Assembly: GCA_964497245.1 (NCBI GenBank)
Contig: CAZCCC010000013.1
Coordinates: forward strand, 1-31,969
Length of the DNA: 31,969 nucleotides
Source: CAZCCC01 sp964497245
GTDB lineage: Bacteria; Patescibacteriota; Patescibacteriia; Buchananbacterales; UBA6539
Reading direction: 5' to 3'
In this document: piece by piece, positions 13,563 to 21,926 of the stretch
How the letters are laid out: each line of letters starts with the position of its first letter
Numbering within the stretch: position 1 is the stretch's first letter
Position numbers and translations under genes: made by a program
Notes under the pieces: generated by a model
What the model was told of the DNA's origin: nothing
Seen by the model: only the letters and a program-made list of their open reading frames with translations
Databases searched by the model: none

Positions 13563-14219
13563 TCAGTCAAGAGCAGGTTTTATTTCTTGCCAGATAATCT
13601 TTGCAATTTTATCAATTTCTTTTATTTGATTTTTTTCAGCACATTCAATTATCAGCCAACCAAGTTTTTTTGAAAGTTGCAGGCATTTTTTCTCAGCTTC
13701 TTTGAGATGTTTTAAAGTGTCGTGGCCATCATAGCCTTGTCCGCGCTTTGCAATCAAGTTGTAAGCGATTTCAGCTTCAACATGGAGATAGACAATTAAA
13801 TCAGGTTTTGGTATTTTAAGTACTTTTAATTCTAGTTCTTCTACCCAAGAAATAAAATCAGCCATTTTTTTTTCAGGCAGCTTGGCGGCTTGATGAATAA
13901 AATTGCTTGTATAGTAACGGTCCAAAATAACTACTTTTCCCTGATTGAGCCACTGATTTATTTTTTCTTTTGATTCAAAACGATCAAAAGCATAAAGCAT
14001 GGAAGCTAGATAGGGATTAATTTCTGTTGGCCTGCCAAATTTGCCGTCAAGGTATTGGCGCACCATTTTGCCGAAAAAATTTTTAGAGTATTGGGGGAAA
14101 TCCATTGTTTCAACTTCAAATCCAAACTCTTTGATTTTTTCAACTAAAATTTTAGACTGAGTGGCTTTGCCTGAACCATCAATACCGTCAATTACTATTA
14201 GTTTGCCGTGTGTATTCAT
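13563..14219 (-). CDS. tmk: Thymidylate (dTMP) kinase
   Basis: This 218-aa kinase phosphorylates dTMP to dTDP with ATP. The P-loop is DGIDGSGKATQS (about residues 10-21). DFPQYSKNFFGKMVRQYLDG is the dNMP-binding DF(P/E) region, and LDRYYTSNFIHQAAK carries the DRY motif that binds the phosphate (about residues 98-112). The lid region has AKRGQGYDGHDTLKHLKEAEKK. The sequence style (GKATQS, QGYDGHD) is closer to the archaeal/eukaryotic-like branch of TMP kinases than to E. coli Tmk. It lies downstream of the thyA and DHFR-like genes, so the cluster carries dTMP from synthesis to first phosphorylation. Confidence 0.93.
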   Translation of the reverse strand: MNTHGKLIVIDGIDGSGKATQSKILVEKIKEFGFEVETMDFPQYSKNFFGKMVRQYLDGKFGRPTEINPYLASMLYAFDRFESKEKINQWLNQGKVVILDRYYTSNFIHQAAKLPEKKMADFISWVEELELKVLKIPKPDLIVYLHVEAEIAYNLIAKRGQGYDGHDTLKHLKEAEKKCLQLSKKLGWLIIECAEKNQIKEIDKIAKIIWQEIKPALD

Positions 14220-14277
14220 ATTTTAATAAGAGATTATTGTGTAATCTAAAAAAGGTTTTATTGGCGACGTAGGGAGC

Positions 14278-14297
14278 CAAAAAGGGTTAATACCTTT
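14278..14297 (-). terminator. Possible weak terminator between the DHFR-like gene and tmk
   Basis: Leftward, AAAGG and CCTTT (with an extra C and Ts, giving CCCTTTTT) form a short hairpin in the 85-bp gap between the two genes. The stem is only about 5 bp, so it may attenuate rather than stop transcription. Confidence 0.35.
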
Positions 14298-14304
14298 ATT
14301 GTTT

Positions 14305-14823
14305 TTATTTGATTATTTTGTACCGAAGCTGAACGGCATCATCGCCGATTTTTCTGCATTCAATTAATTCAAGATTAAGATCCAAATCTTGCCCTTCGGT
14401 AAAGTTAATGCCAACGCCGAATATTTTAGGTTCAACGGTTATCAGAATTTCGTCAACTAAGCCGGCCTTTAAAAAAAATGAGTTGGTTCGTGCTCCGCCT
14501 CCCAGAATTGCCGATTCAAATCCTTTTTTTTCTAGATAATCCATCACTTCTTTTGGTTTTGCTTTTAAAAATTCAAGCTCGCCTTCTTTTTCTAGATTTT
14601 TGTAGAGTTCCGGCTTGAGAGTCAGAATTAAATTGAGCCTTTTGGGCAATGATTTTTTATCCATTGCTTCAAATGTTGTTTCACCCATTATTATTGCGCC
14701 ATGCTTTTTTGTTTCCTCAATAAAAACACGCTTGTCGGACTTACTTGTCCAGTCGGCGTTTTGTTCTTTATTTTTAGCAATGATACCGTCAACGGTCATT
14801 GCCATCATTAGTATAAGTTTCAT
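14305..14823 (-). CDS. Dihydrofolate reductase-like protein (RibD C-terminal/DHFR fold)
   Basis: This 172-aa reductase-fold protein begins KLILMMAMTVDGIIAKNKEQNADW, the start of the DHFR/RibD_C family. AIIMGETTFEAM (about residues 43-54) and SAILGGGARTNSFFLKAGLVDEI (about 103-125) provide the NADPH-binding parts. The last strand is ELIECRKIGDDAVQLRYKI. It sits 13 bp after thyA, and thymidylate synthase makes dihydrofolate that must be reduced back to tetrahydrofolate, so a DHFR role is the most likely one. By sequence it is nearer the RibD-type reductases than classical FolA, so a pterin or flavin-precursor reductase cannot be excluded. Confidence 0.8.
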   Translation of the reverse strand: MKLILMMAMTVDGIIAKNKEQNADWTSKSDKRVFIEETKKHGAIIMGETTFEAMDKKSLPKRLNLILTLKPELYKNLEKEGELEFLKAKPKEVMDYLEKKGFESAILGGGARTNSFFLKAGLVDEILITVEPKIFGVGINFTEGQDLDLNLELIECRKIGDDAVQLRYKIIK

Positions 14824-14836
14824 TTTTTTATATCTT

Positions 14837-15709
14837 TTAGACAGCTATATCAAATTTAATACCGGGGTAGCTTTGGTAGCCGATAATTTCTGAATCAGTA
14901 TATTCCCAATTAAAAATTGATTTGAAATTTTTTGTTTCAATTTTAGGCAGGGGATACTTATTCGGATCCCTGGAAATTTGTTTTTTTAATCCTTCAAGGT
15001 GATTTACGTAAATATGAGTATCGGCCAGAAATCCTGTTAAAATGCCTTCTTGGTAGCCGGATTCTTTGGCTAACAGGTGGAGTAAAGTGCCATAGCTGGC
15101 AATATTAAAAGGTAGGCCCAGTGCAACATCAACCGATCTCTGGTTCCAAAAAAGATTAAGTCTTTTTTCAATTACAGTGACTTGAAAGCCATAATGGCAG
15201 TAAGGCGGAACAGCCTTATCAATATCAAGCGGGTTCCATGCTAAAACCAGCATTCGTCTGCTGTCAGGATCATCTTTTAGGGTTTCGACCAATTTTTTTA
15301 GCTGGTCAATGCCCTTGCCTGAATAACCAGAGTCACAAGTTTTATACTCAGCTCCGAAATGTCGCCATTCCCAGCCGTAAATAGTTCCCAAATCGCGCTC
15401 AGCCAGCATTTTAGACTTGGTTTCTTCATCATTGGCATAGGGGACTTTCAATGGCGTGCACCATTCATCCCAAATATGATTCTCTCTTTCCTGTAGCCAT
15501 TTTTTATCGGTAATACCTTTGATGAAAAATTCAAGTTCGGAGGCGACTAGCCGGTAAGGGATTTTTTTTGTCGTCAGCAGCGGGAATCCGTTTTTCATAT
15601 CATGCTGAAAAATAGTGCCGGCAATGGCAATTGTGTCAATTCCGGTTCGATTTTTTTTTCTGGACCCTTCATTGATTATTTTTTGCACTATATCCAAGTA
15701 TGCTTTCAT
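14837..15709 (-). CDS. thyA: Thymidylate synthase
   Basis: This 290-aa ThyA methylates dUMP to dTMP using methylenetetrahydrofolate. MKAYLDIVQKIINEGSRKKNRTGIDT is the normal N-terminus, so I place the start at 15709; the longer reading from 15784 would overlap the end of the DUF3160 gene. The active-site Cys is in LDIDKAVPPYCHYGFQV. WNQRSVDVALGLPFNIASYGTLLHLLA is the dUMP-binding signature, and the C-terminus PGIKFDIAV closes over the site. Length is typical. The start lies 7 bp after the upstream stop, and the gene is followed by the DHFR-like gene. Confidence 0.96.
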   Translation of the reverse strand: MKAYLDIVQKIINEGSRKKNRTGIDTIAIAGTIFQHDMKNGFPLLTTKKIPYRLVASELEFFIKGITDKKWLQERENHIWDEWCTPLKVPYANDEETKSKMLAERDLGTIYGWEWRHFGAEYKTCDSGYSGKGIDQLKKLVETLKDDPDSRRMLVLAWNPLDIDKAVPPYCHYGFQVTVIEKRLNLFWNQRSVDVALGLPFNIASYGTLLHLLAKESGYQEGILTGFLADTHIYVNHLEGLKKQISRDPNKYPLPKIETKNFKSIFNWEYTDSEIIGYQSYPGIKFDIAV

Positions 15710-15716
15710 AGTAATT

Positions 15717-18059
15717 TTACTGCCTGAAATTATTTTGCCACCAAGGAATTTCTTTTCTCCTGTTTTTTCCTTCTTGATATTCAAACACCGGACCTATTGC
15801 CAGAAAAAGTTTTCCTTCATGGTCAGGGTAGATGGCAATTAAATGATTTAAGCCTTCAAGGTGCTGGCCCATTAATTGATTTTCTGAAAAAGTGTAAAAA
15901 AATTCCACTTTGTTTTGGAGATTTTGTTTTTTAATATCGCCGGTGATTCCCTTGATTTGCCGATGGAAGCCATTGATAAAATTATAGTCTTCGGGTGCAA
16001 GTCTCTCATTTTCCAATTCTTTTTTTGATATGTCAATAACTTTTTCCAAAATGACCGCTAGATTTGAAAGCCTTTTGTAGTATTTGCTTTTGTCGGTAAT
16101 TATTTCCAAATTGGTAAATCCTTCCAAAACCATTTCAATATTTGAAAGCAGTTGAGAATAAAATCTAATTTGCGGTTCAATATAGCCATAAGGAAAGTAG
16201 GTTTCAAAGGTTTTGTCTTCTTCCAGTCCGGCTATTTCCAGATTTATTTCTTTGTGAAAACCCACCCATGACCCCAAGCTGGTATTCAGAGATTTTTTCA
16301 TCCACGAATCGGTCTGCATGAAGCTTGGGTAGTTATAATTGTTGTAGTCTAAATTTTTAAGCGAATAAAGCAGGCTCAAATAGGCGTTATCATGCCAGGT
16401 ATTTTTATCAAATTTATCCAATTCTTTTTTAAAGCCGGTTAGCAGATTTTGATATTCAGGGTATTGGTTTTCATTTGCTTCAGTTATTATTTTTTCAGCC
16501 AATTCTTTTCCAAGCGAGTTAAAAAGATCCAATCCAAGCGGCAGGCATCGGTAGTAGTCGTTTGCTTTTCTGCAGGAAGTGCGTGGCGCAAGTTGATCTT
16601 TAGAGACATCTTTCAGGTATTTGCCTACTTTTTCTCCGGACAAAAGGTCAAAAAGCTTTGTTTCAAAAAGGAAATTTTTTCTTAAAAGTCTCAATCCGGT
16701 TTCTTCCTTGCTGTCTTTATCGCCGCTTAAGGCGGCTGAAAAATTATAAGCATTTATCCTTTGCTGGAGAAGAGAAATTCTTTCCCTGACAGTTTCAAAA
16801 TCACTTTCAAAAAGTTTGTTTAAATTATAATCTTGTCCAAATATGTCTTTTAGGGCTTGATTGTAATCAAGGTAAGTCAAATTGGCTTCCAGGCCGTTAA
16901 AAAAAGACATTGATTTATAGATATTGGCCCAGCGGTTTTTTAGATCTTGGCTGCTTGACAAATCATTGCTTAAATAAAGAGAAGCAACAAAATTTATCGC
17001 ATGGTCATGTTCATCAAAAGTGCAGTTAGGACAGTCGTTTCCTTGATGCCAAAGCGGGAATAAAATATCGTGCAACCAAGTTACAGCCAAATAGTAATTT
17101 TTTAATTTTTCCGATGTTTGATAATATTGCGGAATTGAATAAATTTGATAATTTTTGTCATAGCGAAATATGGCTGATTTGGCCTGAGTCGACTTTGTGG
17201 TTATAAGCTTTATTTCGGCCTCCACTTCGTTTTTCAGGTAAGGCGGGATTGATAATGCATAAATTGCTGATTCCTGCGGACTGAAAAATTTTTTATCCAC
17301 TCCGATGGCATCTCTTATTTGATTTTCTTTTGGCCGGAGCAATTCAAGCGCTACGGTAAGGTAAGATAGCTCAAGACGACTGGCTTCAGTAGCTATGTTG
17401 GATTCAATCCCTTTTTCCTGATACATCGGTTCATAGCGGTTTTTTACATTTTTATGGATTTCTTTCAGTAATCGCCACAGAGAATCATAAAATATCTCTT
17501 CTTCTATTTCCCTGTATGTTATTTGGAGAGCATCCTGGTAGAGTCCAATTATTGAATCAGAAGTGATTAATAAAGGCAGGTTTGAATTTCTTAATAAGCG
17601 ATAATTTCCTTCCCAGTCGTTTATTTTATTATCAAGTAAATTATTTATAACCACAAATCCGTTTTCAGACAATTTAGGCAAGGCAAATTCTATATCAATT
17701 TTTCTTGAAAAGTCTTGATAATTTATTGCTTGCTCTTTAATACTTTCAAGAGGTAATTTGTATTCAGGCACATTGGCCTGATAGGATATATCCGGTTCTT
17801 GCCAAAATGCTGATATGAATTTTTTTTCTTTTTCTAGTTTTTCCCAATCATCAGGGCTTATTTGATCGGGATTTATTGGCAGAGTAGGTAAGCCCGGTAA
17901 AAAACCATTTTTTTCAGGTTCAGCGCCGTTGGGAGGCAGATTATTACCTTGATAGTTTGAGTTTTTTATATAAAAAAATAAACCAAAGCCACTTACCATT
18001 GCTATTAGAATAACCACAATAATAACGGCTATAATGTATAAAATTTTATTGTCCTCCAT
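15717..18059 (-). CDS. DUF3160 membrane-anchored protein
   Basis: This 780-aa protein has a single N-terminal helix (ILYIIAVIIVVILIAMVSGFGLFF, about residues 6-29) and then a Pro/Asn-rich linker. About 700 residues of predicted extracytoplasmic helix-rich domain follow. DUF3160 hallmarks are visible: LPLLITSDSIIGLYQDAL near residue 165, LGSWVGFHKEINLEIAG and YGYIEPQIRFYSQLL in the second half, and the end GPVFEYQEGKNRRKEIPWWQNNF. CPNC (within GNDCPNCTFDEHDH) and CRKANDYYRC could form disulfides or bind metal. The family has no established function that I can name. It sits between dut and thyA, 26 bp after dut and 7 bp before thyA. Shared transcription with the nucleotide genes is likely, but a shared pathway is not shown. 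Confidence 0.88.
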   Translation of the reverse strand: MEDNKILYIIAVIIVVILIAMVSGFGLFFYIKNSNYQGNNLPPNGAEPEKNGFLPGLPTLPINPDQISPDDWEKLEKEKKFISAFWQEPDISYQANVPEYKLPLESIKEQAINYQDFSRKIDIEFALPKLSENGFVVINNLLDNKINDWEGNYRLLRNSNLPLLITSDSIIGLYQDALQITYREIEEEIFYDSLWRLLKEIHKNVKNRYEPMYQEKGIESNIATEASRLELSYLTVALELLRPKENQIRDAIGVDKKFFSPQESAIYALSIPPYLKNEVEAEIKLITTKSTQAKSAIFRYDKNYQIYSIPQYYQTSEKLKNYYLAVTWLHDILFPLWHQGNDCPNCTFDEHDHAINFVASLYLSNDLSSSQDLKNRWANIYKSMSFFNGLEANLTYLDYNQALKDIFGQDYNLNKLFESDFETVRERISLLQQRINAYNFSAALSGDKDSKEETGLRLLRKNFLFETKLFDLLSGEKVGKYLKDVSKDQLAPRTSCRKANDYYRCLPLGLDLFNSLGKELAEKIITEANENQYPEYQNLLTGFKKELDKFDKNTWHDNAYLSLLYSLKNLDYNNYNYPSFMQTDSWMKKSLNTSLGSWVGFHKEINLEIAGLEEDKTFETYFPYGYIEPQIRFYSQLLSNIEMVLEGFTNLEIITDKSKYYKRLSNLAVILEKVIDISKKELENERLAPEDYNFINGFHRQIKGITGDIKKQNLQNKVEFFYTFSENQLMGQHLEGLNHLIAIYPDHEGKLFLAIGPVFEYQEGKNRRKEIPWWQNNFRQ

Positions 18060-18085
18060 ATTTTTAAGTCAAAATAAAAAATAAG

Positions 18086-18502
18086 TTAGCGGCCGGTGGA
18101 GCCAAAATTGCCGTTGCCGCGGCTGGTTTTAGAAAGTTCGCCTTCTTCCAACTCTGCGTAGGCAATTGGAAAAATTACCAGCTGGGTTACTTTGTCTCCC
18201 TTTTTTATTTTATGGGATTTGTTGCTTAGGTTGACTAAGGTGCAATTATATTCGCCGCGGTATCCACAATCAAAAACGCCGCCTAGATTATGAATTCCAA
18301 TTTTTGCGTAACTGCTGCGGTCGCGAGTCAATGCCACATAACCATTAGGCAATTCCAGGGCAAATCCGAAATCAATCCTTTTTGTTTCTTTCGGTTTTAT
18401 TTCATCATCATTCAGCGCGTATAAATCCAAGCCGGCATCGCCTGGGTGGGCGTATGTTGGAATTATTGCTTCTTGTTTCAGTTTTTTTATTTTAATCTTC
18501 AT
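18086..18502 (-). CDS. dut: dUTP diphosphatase (dUTPase)
   Basis: This 138-aa trimeric dUTPase hydrolyses dUTP to dUMP and pyrophosphate, keeping uracil out of DNA and feeding ThyA. All five motifs are present: AHPGDAGLDLYAL (1), LTRDRSSYAKIGI (2), LGGVFDCGYRGEYNCTLVN (3), GDKVTQLVIFPI (4) and the glycine-rich C-terminal arm SRGNGNFGSTGR (5) that closes on the nucleotide. It overlaps the end of the upstream kinase gene by 11 bp, which implies translational coupling. Confidence 0.96.
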   Translation of the reverse strand: MKIKIKKLKQEAIIPTYAHPGDAGLDLYALNDDEIKPKETKRIDFGFALELPNGYVALTRDRSSYAKIGIHNLGGVFDCGYRGEYNCTLVNLSNKSHKIKKGDKVTQLVIFPIAYAELEEGELSKTSRGNGNFGSTGR

Positions 18503-19058
18503 CGTTTCTAAGTTTCTTTAATATTATTTCAATTTGCCGGTAAAGATCGTCAAAAGTGCCGTTGTTGTTGATGGTAAATTTTGCAAGTTTTGCCACTTCT
18601 TTTATTTGCAGTTCAGCTTCTTTTTTTTCGTCTTTTTGAAAGTCAGCCAAAGTTTTTTTCGTATCGTCGGAATTTTCACCTCGTTTTATAATTCTTTCAA
18701 AGCGGATTTTTTGGTCGGCATTAATGAATATTAAATTAAAGCCGGGGATTACTTTTAAATATTTAATATCCGGTTCCCGCCTGACTCCATCAATGGCAAT
18801 AATTTCATTATTTTCATTTTTTACGTCTTCGGCTATTACTTTGGCCAATAAATCGTCTCCGAATCTTTTTCTTAAATCAGAAGATAAATCCTGCAGGTTA
18901 TTTCGGTTTTGTTCAATGTAAATCCGGTCTAAAATATCTCGCAGAATTGATGAGAATCGGTAAACGGATATATTGTATTTTGTTTTAAGAAATTCGCAGA
19001 CAGTTCCTTTTCCGGAAGCAATTGGTCCGACAAATCCTAAAATTATTTTATTTTTCAT
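18492..19058 (-). CDS. P-loop nucleotide kinase-like protein
   Basis: This 188-aa P-loop protein carries Walker A GPIASGKGT (about residues 11-19), RFSSILRDIL and IAIDGVRREPDIKYL. The last resembles the DGxR switch of the dephospho-CoA-kinase-like/UPF0200 group. RFERIIKRGENSDD looks like a kinase lid. It overlaps the dCMP deaminase gene upstream and dut downstream, each by 11 bp. That position suggests a deoxynucleoside monophosphate kinase serving the same pathway, though the substrate cannot be read from sequence. dTMP kinase is already encoded nearby, so dCMP or dUMP would be the more useful substrates. Confidence 0.72.
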   Translation of the reverse strand: MKNKIILGFVGPIASGKGTVCEFLKTKYNISVYRFSSILRDILDRIYIEQNRNNLQDLSSDLRKRFGDDLLAKVIAEDVKNENNEIIAIDGVRREPDIKYLKVIPGFNLIFINADQKIRFERIIKRGENSDDTKKTLADFQKDEKKEAELQIKEVAKLAKFTINNNGTFDDLYRQIEIILKKLRNDED

Positions 19059-19590
19059 TTTTTTCCTTTAAATTTACTTTCCCTTCGTTTTTTCTGGTTG
19101 GAATTTCTTCAGAGAATATTTTAATGATTTCCTCATTCCATTCAAAATTTTCTTGATAAAAATCAACTTTAACTCCCGATTCTTTTAAGATATCAACAGC
19201 TTTACTGTCTCGGTAGACTTTACCAATGACCACTCGTTTAATTCCGCAAGCAATTATGTATTTTACGCAATGAATACAGGGGCTGTATTTTGTATACATT
19301 GTTGAACCTTTAGTGCTGGTTCCGCCCTGAACGGCAGCTTGGAGCAGGGAATTATGCTCGCCGTGAATTGTCCTTACACAATGACCTTCTTCCAATAGAT
19401 GACCTACATCATTACAATGAGGCAGGCCGGGAGGAGATCCGTTATAGCCAGTGGAGATTATTCGGTTTTCTTTAACTAAGACTGATCCGGAATAAAGCCG
19501 GTCGCAAGTGCCCCTAGCAGAGATGATTTTGGCGATTGCCATAAAGTAATCATCCCAAGAAGGGCGATAATGTTTTCGTTCTTCTGGCAT
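19048..19590 (-). CDS. dCMP deaminase (ComEB type)
   Basis: This 180-aa zinc enzyme deaminates dCMP to dUMP, the substrate of ThyA. RPSWDDYFMAIAKIISARGTCDR is the family N-terminus. The zinc site is formed by HGEHN (catalytic Glu) and SPCIHCVKYII. STGYNGSPPGLPHCNDVGH is the substrate loop with an additional Cys/His cluster common in this family. I chose the ATG at 19590; an upstream in-frame TTG at 19611 would add seven residues. It is the first gene of the deoxynucleotide operon and overlaps the kinase gene by 11 bp. Confidence 0.92.
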   Translation of the reverse strand: MPEERKHYRPSWDDYFMAIAKIISARGTCDRLYSGSVLVKENRIISTGYNGSPPGLPHCNDVGHLLEEGHCVRTIHGEHNSLLQAAVQGGTSTKGSTMYTKYSPCIHCVKYIIACGIKRVVIGKVYRDSKAVDILKESGVKVDFYQENFEWNEEIIKIFSEEIPTRKNEGKVNLKEKNEK

Positions 19591-19618
19591 ATTGGTTATT
19601 TTATTTTTCAACCCTTAT

Positions 19619-19648
19619 ATTTTAACAGATTTTTCCCTTTTTTGGCAA
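19619..19648 (-). promoter_or_regulatory. Promoter of the deoxynucleotide operon
   Basis: Leftward TTGCCA (complement of 19643-19648) and TAAAAT (complement of 19619-19624) are spaced by 18 bp, and the ATG at 19590 lies 28 bp further. It sits directly after the terminator of the ribosomal-protein operon. Confidence 0.5.
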
Positions 19649-19651
19649 ATT

Positions 19652-19681
19652 AAAAAATCCGCTTTTTGAAGCGGATTTTTT
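19652..19681. terminator. Terminator of the secE-nusG-rplK-rplA operon
   Basis: A strong stem (AATCCGCTT with AAGCGGATT, three-base TTT/G loop) is flanked by A- and T-runs of six, so it works in either direction. It lies 10 bp past the rplA stop. Confidence 0.92.
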
Positions 19682-19691
19682 AATTTTTTAT

Positions 19692-20372
19692 TTAAAGCTT
19701 TATTTTTATTCCGGGGCCCATTGAAGAAGCAATACTTACACTTTTAATGAATGTTCCCTTGGCTGCAGATGGTTTGGCCTTTTTTAAAGCATTAATTAAG
19801 GCATTGTAATTTTCCAGAAGCTGGTTTTTGCTGAATGAAACTTTGCCAATGACTTGATGAATATTTCCGGTGTCATCATTTTTAAAATCAACTTTTCCTT
19901 TTTTAAGCTCGCCAATTGTTTTTTTCAAATTTGTCGTTATTGTTTCATTTTTTGGTGAAGGCATTAGACCCCTTGGTCCAAGTATTTTTGCTATCAACGC
20001 CATTTTTGGCATCATTTCGGGGGCTGCTACTGCCAGCTCAAAATCAATTTTTCCGCTGATTTTTATCTGATTAATCAACTCTTCACCACCAACAATATCA
20101 GATTCAGCTTCTCGTGCTTCTTTTTCTTTTTCCGGCGGGACAAAGGCGGCTATTTTTTTTGTTTTTCCTGTTCCATTGGGCAGGGTGAATGCAGTCCGAA
20201 CCTGCTGGTCGCTTTTTTTGGGATTTATGCCAAGATTTATATGAACCTCAACCGATGCGTCAAATTTGGCAATACCTGTTTCTTTTACCAAATTTAATGC
20301 TTCTTCTAGCTCGTATTCTTTGTTTTTGTCCACTTTTTTTGTTAGTGATTGATAACGTTTGGAACGTTTCAT
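19692..20372 (-). CDS. rplA: 50S ribosomal protein L1
   Basis: This 226-aa L1 forms the movable stalk at the E site of the large subunit and is often a translational repressor of its own operon. Visible family motifs are DASVEVHINLGINPKKSDQQVR, the FTLPNGTGKTKKIAAF strand, and the hallmark LGPRGLMPSPKNETIT. Length is typical (about 230). It has a good ribosome-binding site (AAAGGAGA) and follows rplK with an 82-bp gap that holds a structured hairpin. It is the last gene before the terminator; rplJ and rplL do not follow. Confidence 0.97.
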   Translation of the reverse strand: MKRSKRYQSLTKKVDKNKEYELEEALNLVKETGIAKFDASVEVHINLGINPKKSDQQVRTAFTLPNGTGKTKKIAAFVPPEKEKEAREAESDIVGGEELINQIKISGKIDFELAVAAPEMMPKMALIAKILGPRGLMPSPKNETITTNLKKTIGELKKGKVDFKNDDTGNIHQVIGKVSFSKNQLLENYNALINALKKAKPSAAKGTFIKSVSIASSMGPGIKIKL

Positions 20373-20405
20373 AATATTATCTCCTTTTCCCGTTGTTTTG
20401 GCGGG

Positions 20406-20440
20406 TTTGCGGTAATTCCTCGGAGCAGAGGTCCCGCAAA
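20406..20440 (-). promoter_or_regulatory. Hairpin between rplK and rplA (possible L1 regulatory site)
   Basis: In the mRNA, TTTGCGG and CCGCAAA form a 7-bp outer stem enclosing an internal CCTC/GAGG stem, separated by an asymmetric internal loop. L1 is known to bind stem-loops with such internal loops in its own mRNA, and this lies about 35 nt before the rplA start. The assignment is by position and shape only. Confidence 0.4.
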
Positions 20441-20454
20441 TATTAATTAGTTAA

Positions 20455-20880
20455 TTATTCAGCAACCTCAAGGCCCATTTGCCTGGCAGTTCCCTCAATT
20501 ATTCGGCAGGCACCGGCGATATCCTTTGCATTGAGGTCCTGCATCTTTTTTTCGGCTATTTCCTTAATTTGTAATTTGGTTATTTTTCCCACTTTTTTCT
20601 TTAAGGATTGACCGGAGCCCTTTTGGATTCCTGCCGCTTTTTTGAGCAATTCCGCAGCCGGTGGGGTTTTGGTTATAAATGTATAGGTTCTGTCTTCATA
20701 AACAGTAATTTCAACCGGCGTGATTTCGCCCATTTTTTCTCTGGTCGCTTCATTGAATTTCGAGCAAAATTCGGCGATATTTAGAGCATGCTGTCCTAAA
20801 GCTGGTCCAACAGGAGGAGCGGGATTAGCCTGTCCGGCCGGAATCTGAAGTTTTATTACTGTCTTGATTTTTTTTGCCAT
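20455..20880 (-). CDS. rplK: 50S ribosomal protein L11
   Basis: This 141-aa L11 is part of the GTPase-associated centre that binds 23S rRNA helices 43-44. The N-terminal domain has KLQIPAGQANPAPPVGPALGQH and IAEFCSKFNEAT, and the proline-rich switch helix is complete. The C-terminal domain has TKTPPAAELLKKAAGI and the end GTARQMGLEV. Length is typical. It lies 26 bp after nusG in the standard order. Confidence 0.98.
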   Translation of the reverse strand: MAKKIKTVIKLQIPAGQANPAPPVGPALGQHALNIAEFCSKFNEATREKMGEITPVEITVYEDRTYTFITKTPPAAELLKKAAGIQKGSGQSLKKKVGKITKLQIKEIAEKKMQDLNAKDIAGACRIIEGTARQMGLEVAE

Positions 20881-20906
20881 ATATTTGTAAATTTAGAAAA
20901 TTAAAA

Positions 20907-21452
20907 TTATATTTTTTTAACTTGCAGAAAATCAAGTTCAACCGGTGTTTCACGTCCGAACATATTAACCAAGACCTTGATTTTTCCGCGGTCTTCGTCA
21001 ATTTTACTTACTTTACCTTCATAATTCTTAAAAGGACCGTCGACTATTCTTACCGGAGAGCCTGTTGTAACGTCAATTTTAAAAGTTGGTTCTTCAACAC
21101 CCATTCTTTTTTGCAGATTTTTTATTTCTGAATCAGAAATAGGCGTTGGAGTTGTTCCGGATCCGATAAAGCCGGTGACATTTGGAGTATTTCTTACAAC
21201 ATACCATGAACTGTCATCAACCATCATTTCCACCAAAACATAACCCGGAAATATTTTTTCAGTGACAACTTTTCTTTTCCCATTTTTAATTCGGATTTTT
21301 TTTTCGGTTGGAATTAAAACATTAAAAATTTTATCTTCCATATCCATTGATTCAATTCTTTGTTCAAGATTGCGTTTGACGTTTTCTTCATATCCCGAAT
21401 ATGTATGGATTACATACCAGCGCCGTCCTTGGTGTAATGTTTGTTTTGGCAT
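20907..21452 (-). CDS. nusG: Transcription termination/antitermination factor NusG
   Basis: This 181-aa NusG binds the RNA polymerase clamp and links it to the ribosome or Rho. The NGN domain (RWYVIHTYSGYEENVKRNL, EKIFPGYVLVEM, VRNTPNVTGFIG) occupies the first 115 residues, and the KOW domain is GSPVRIVDGPFKNYEGKVSKID near 130-150. Both are complete. The 32-bp gap to secE contains two near-identical 9-bp words (CCGTTAACA), with no Shine-Dalgarno sequence. Confidence 0.98.
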   Translation of the reverse strand: MPKQTLHQGRRWYVIHTYSGYEENVKRNLEQRIESMDMEDKIFNVLIPTEKKIRIKNGKRKVVTEKIFPGYVLVEMMVDDSSWYVVRNTPNVTGFIGSGTTPTPISDSEIKNLQKRMGVEEPTFKIDVTTGSPVRIVDGPFKNYEGKVSKIDEDRGKIKVLVNMFGRETPVELDFLQVKKI

Positions 21453-21484
21453 AATTTTAAAGCTGTTAACGGTTTGTTAACGGA

Positions 21485-21673
21485 TTAAATGATAATTCTT
21501 AAAATGATGCTTAAAAAATAATCAATAATTCCTAAAAAGGCGGCCACCCCCAAACTAATACCAATTACCAGTATTGTATGTCGTATAATTTCTTTTTTTG
21601 ATGGCCAAATGACTTTTTTTAATTCTTGGTTTGAAGACTTAATATAATTTATCAGTTTTTCCAAGATGTTCAT
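21485..21673 (-). CDS. secE: Preprotein translocase subunit SecE
   Basis: This 62-aa single-span SecE clamps the SecY channel. SNQELKKVIWPSKKEIIRHTILVIG is the family signature (amphipathic helix with the conserved WPS), followed by one transmembrane helix (TILVIGISLGVAAFLGIIDYFLSIIL). The short form is usual in Gram-positives and CPR. It is the first gene of the operon and precedes nusG, the conserved order. Confidence 0.95.
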   Translation of the reverse strand: MNILEKLINYIKSSNQELKKVIWPSKKEIIRHTILVIGISLGVAAFLGIIDYFLSIILRIII

Positions 21674-21743
21674 ATTTTGTTTAAAATTAGATAAAATTAT
21701 TGGATTTTAAAAAGACCCTTGGGGCCATTTATTATCTTAATAT

Positions 21744-21773
21744 ATTCTAACACAAAATTTTTAAATAAGTCAA
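21744..21773 (-). promoter_or_regulatory. Promoter of the secE operon
   Basis: Leftward TTGACT (complement of 21768-21773) and TAGAAT (complement of 21744-21749) are spaced by 18 bp. The predicted leader is about 65 nt and includes GGCCCCAAGGGTC, which may fold into a small hairpin. Confidence 0.65.
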
Positions 21774-21926
21774 GGGATACAGACGGGGTATAATAAAGTA
21801 AATGGAACAAGGTGAAATGACAGTAGACTTTTAAATTTTGATTTGCTAATTTTTTTTATTAGGTTTAGAATTAATTTGAGAATTTGATAAGATTTTATGG
21901 TTCCTTAAAACAAGGAGGGAATAAAA

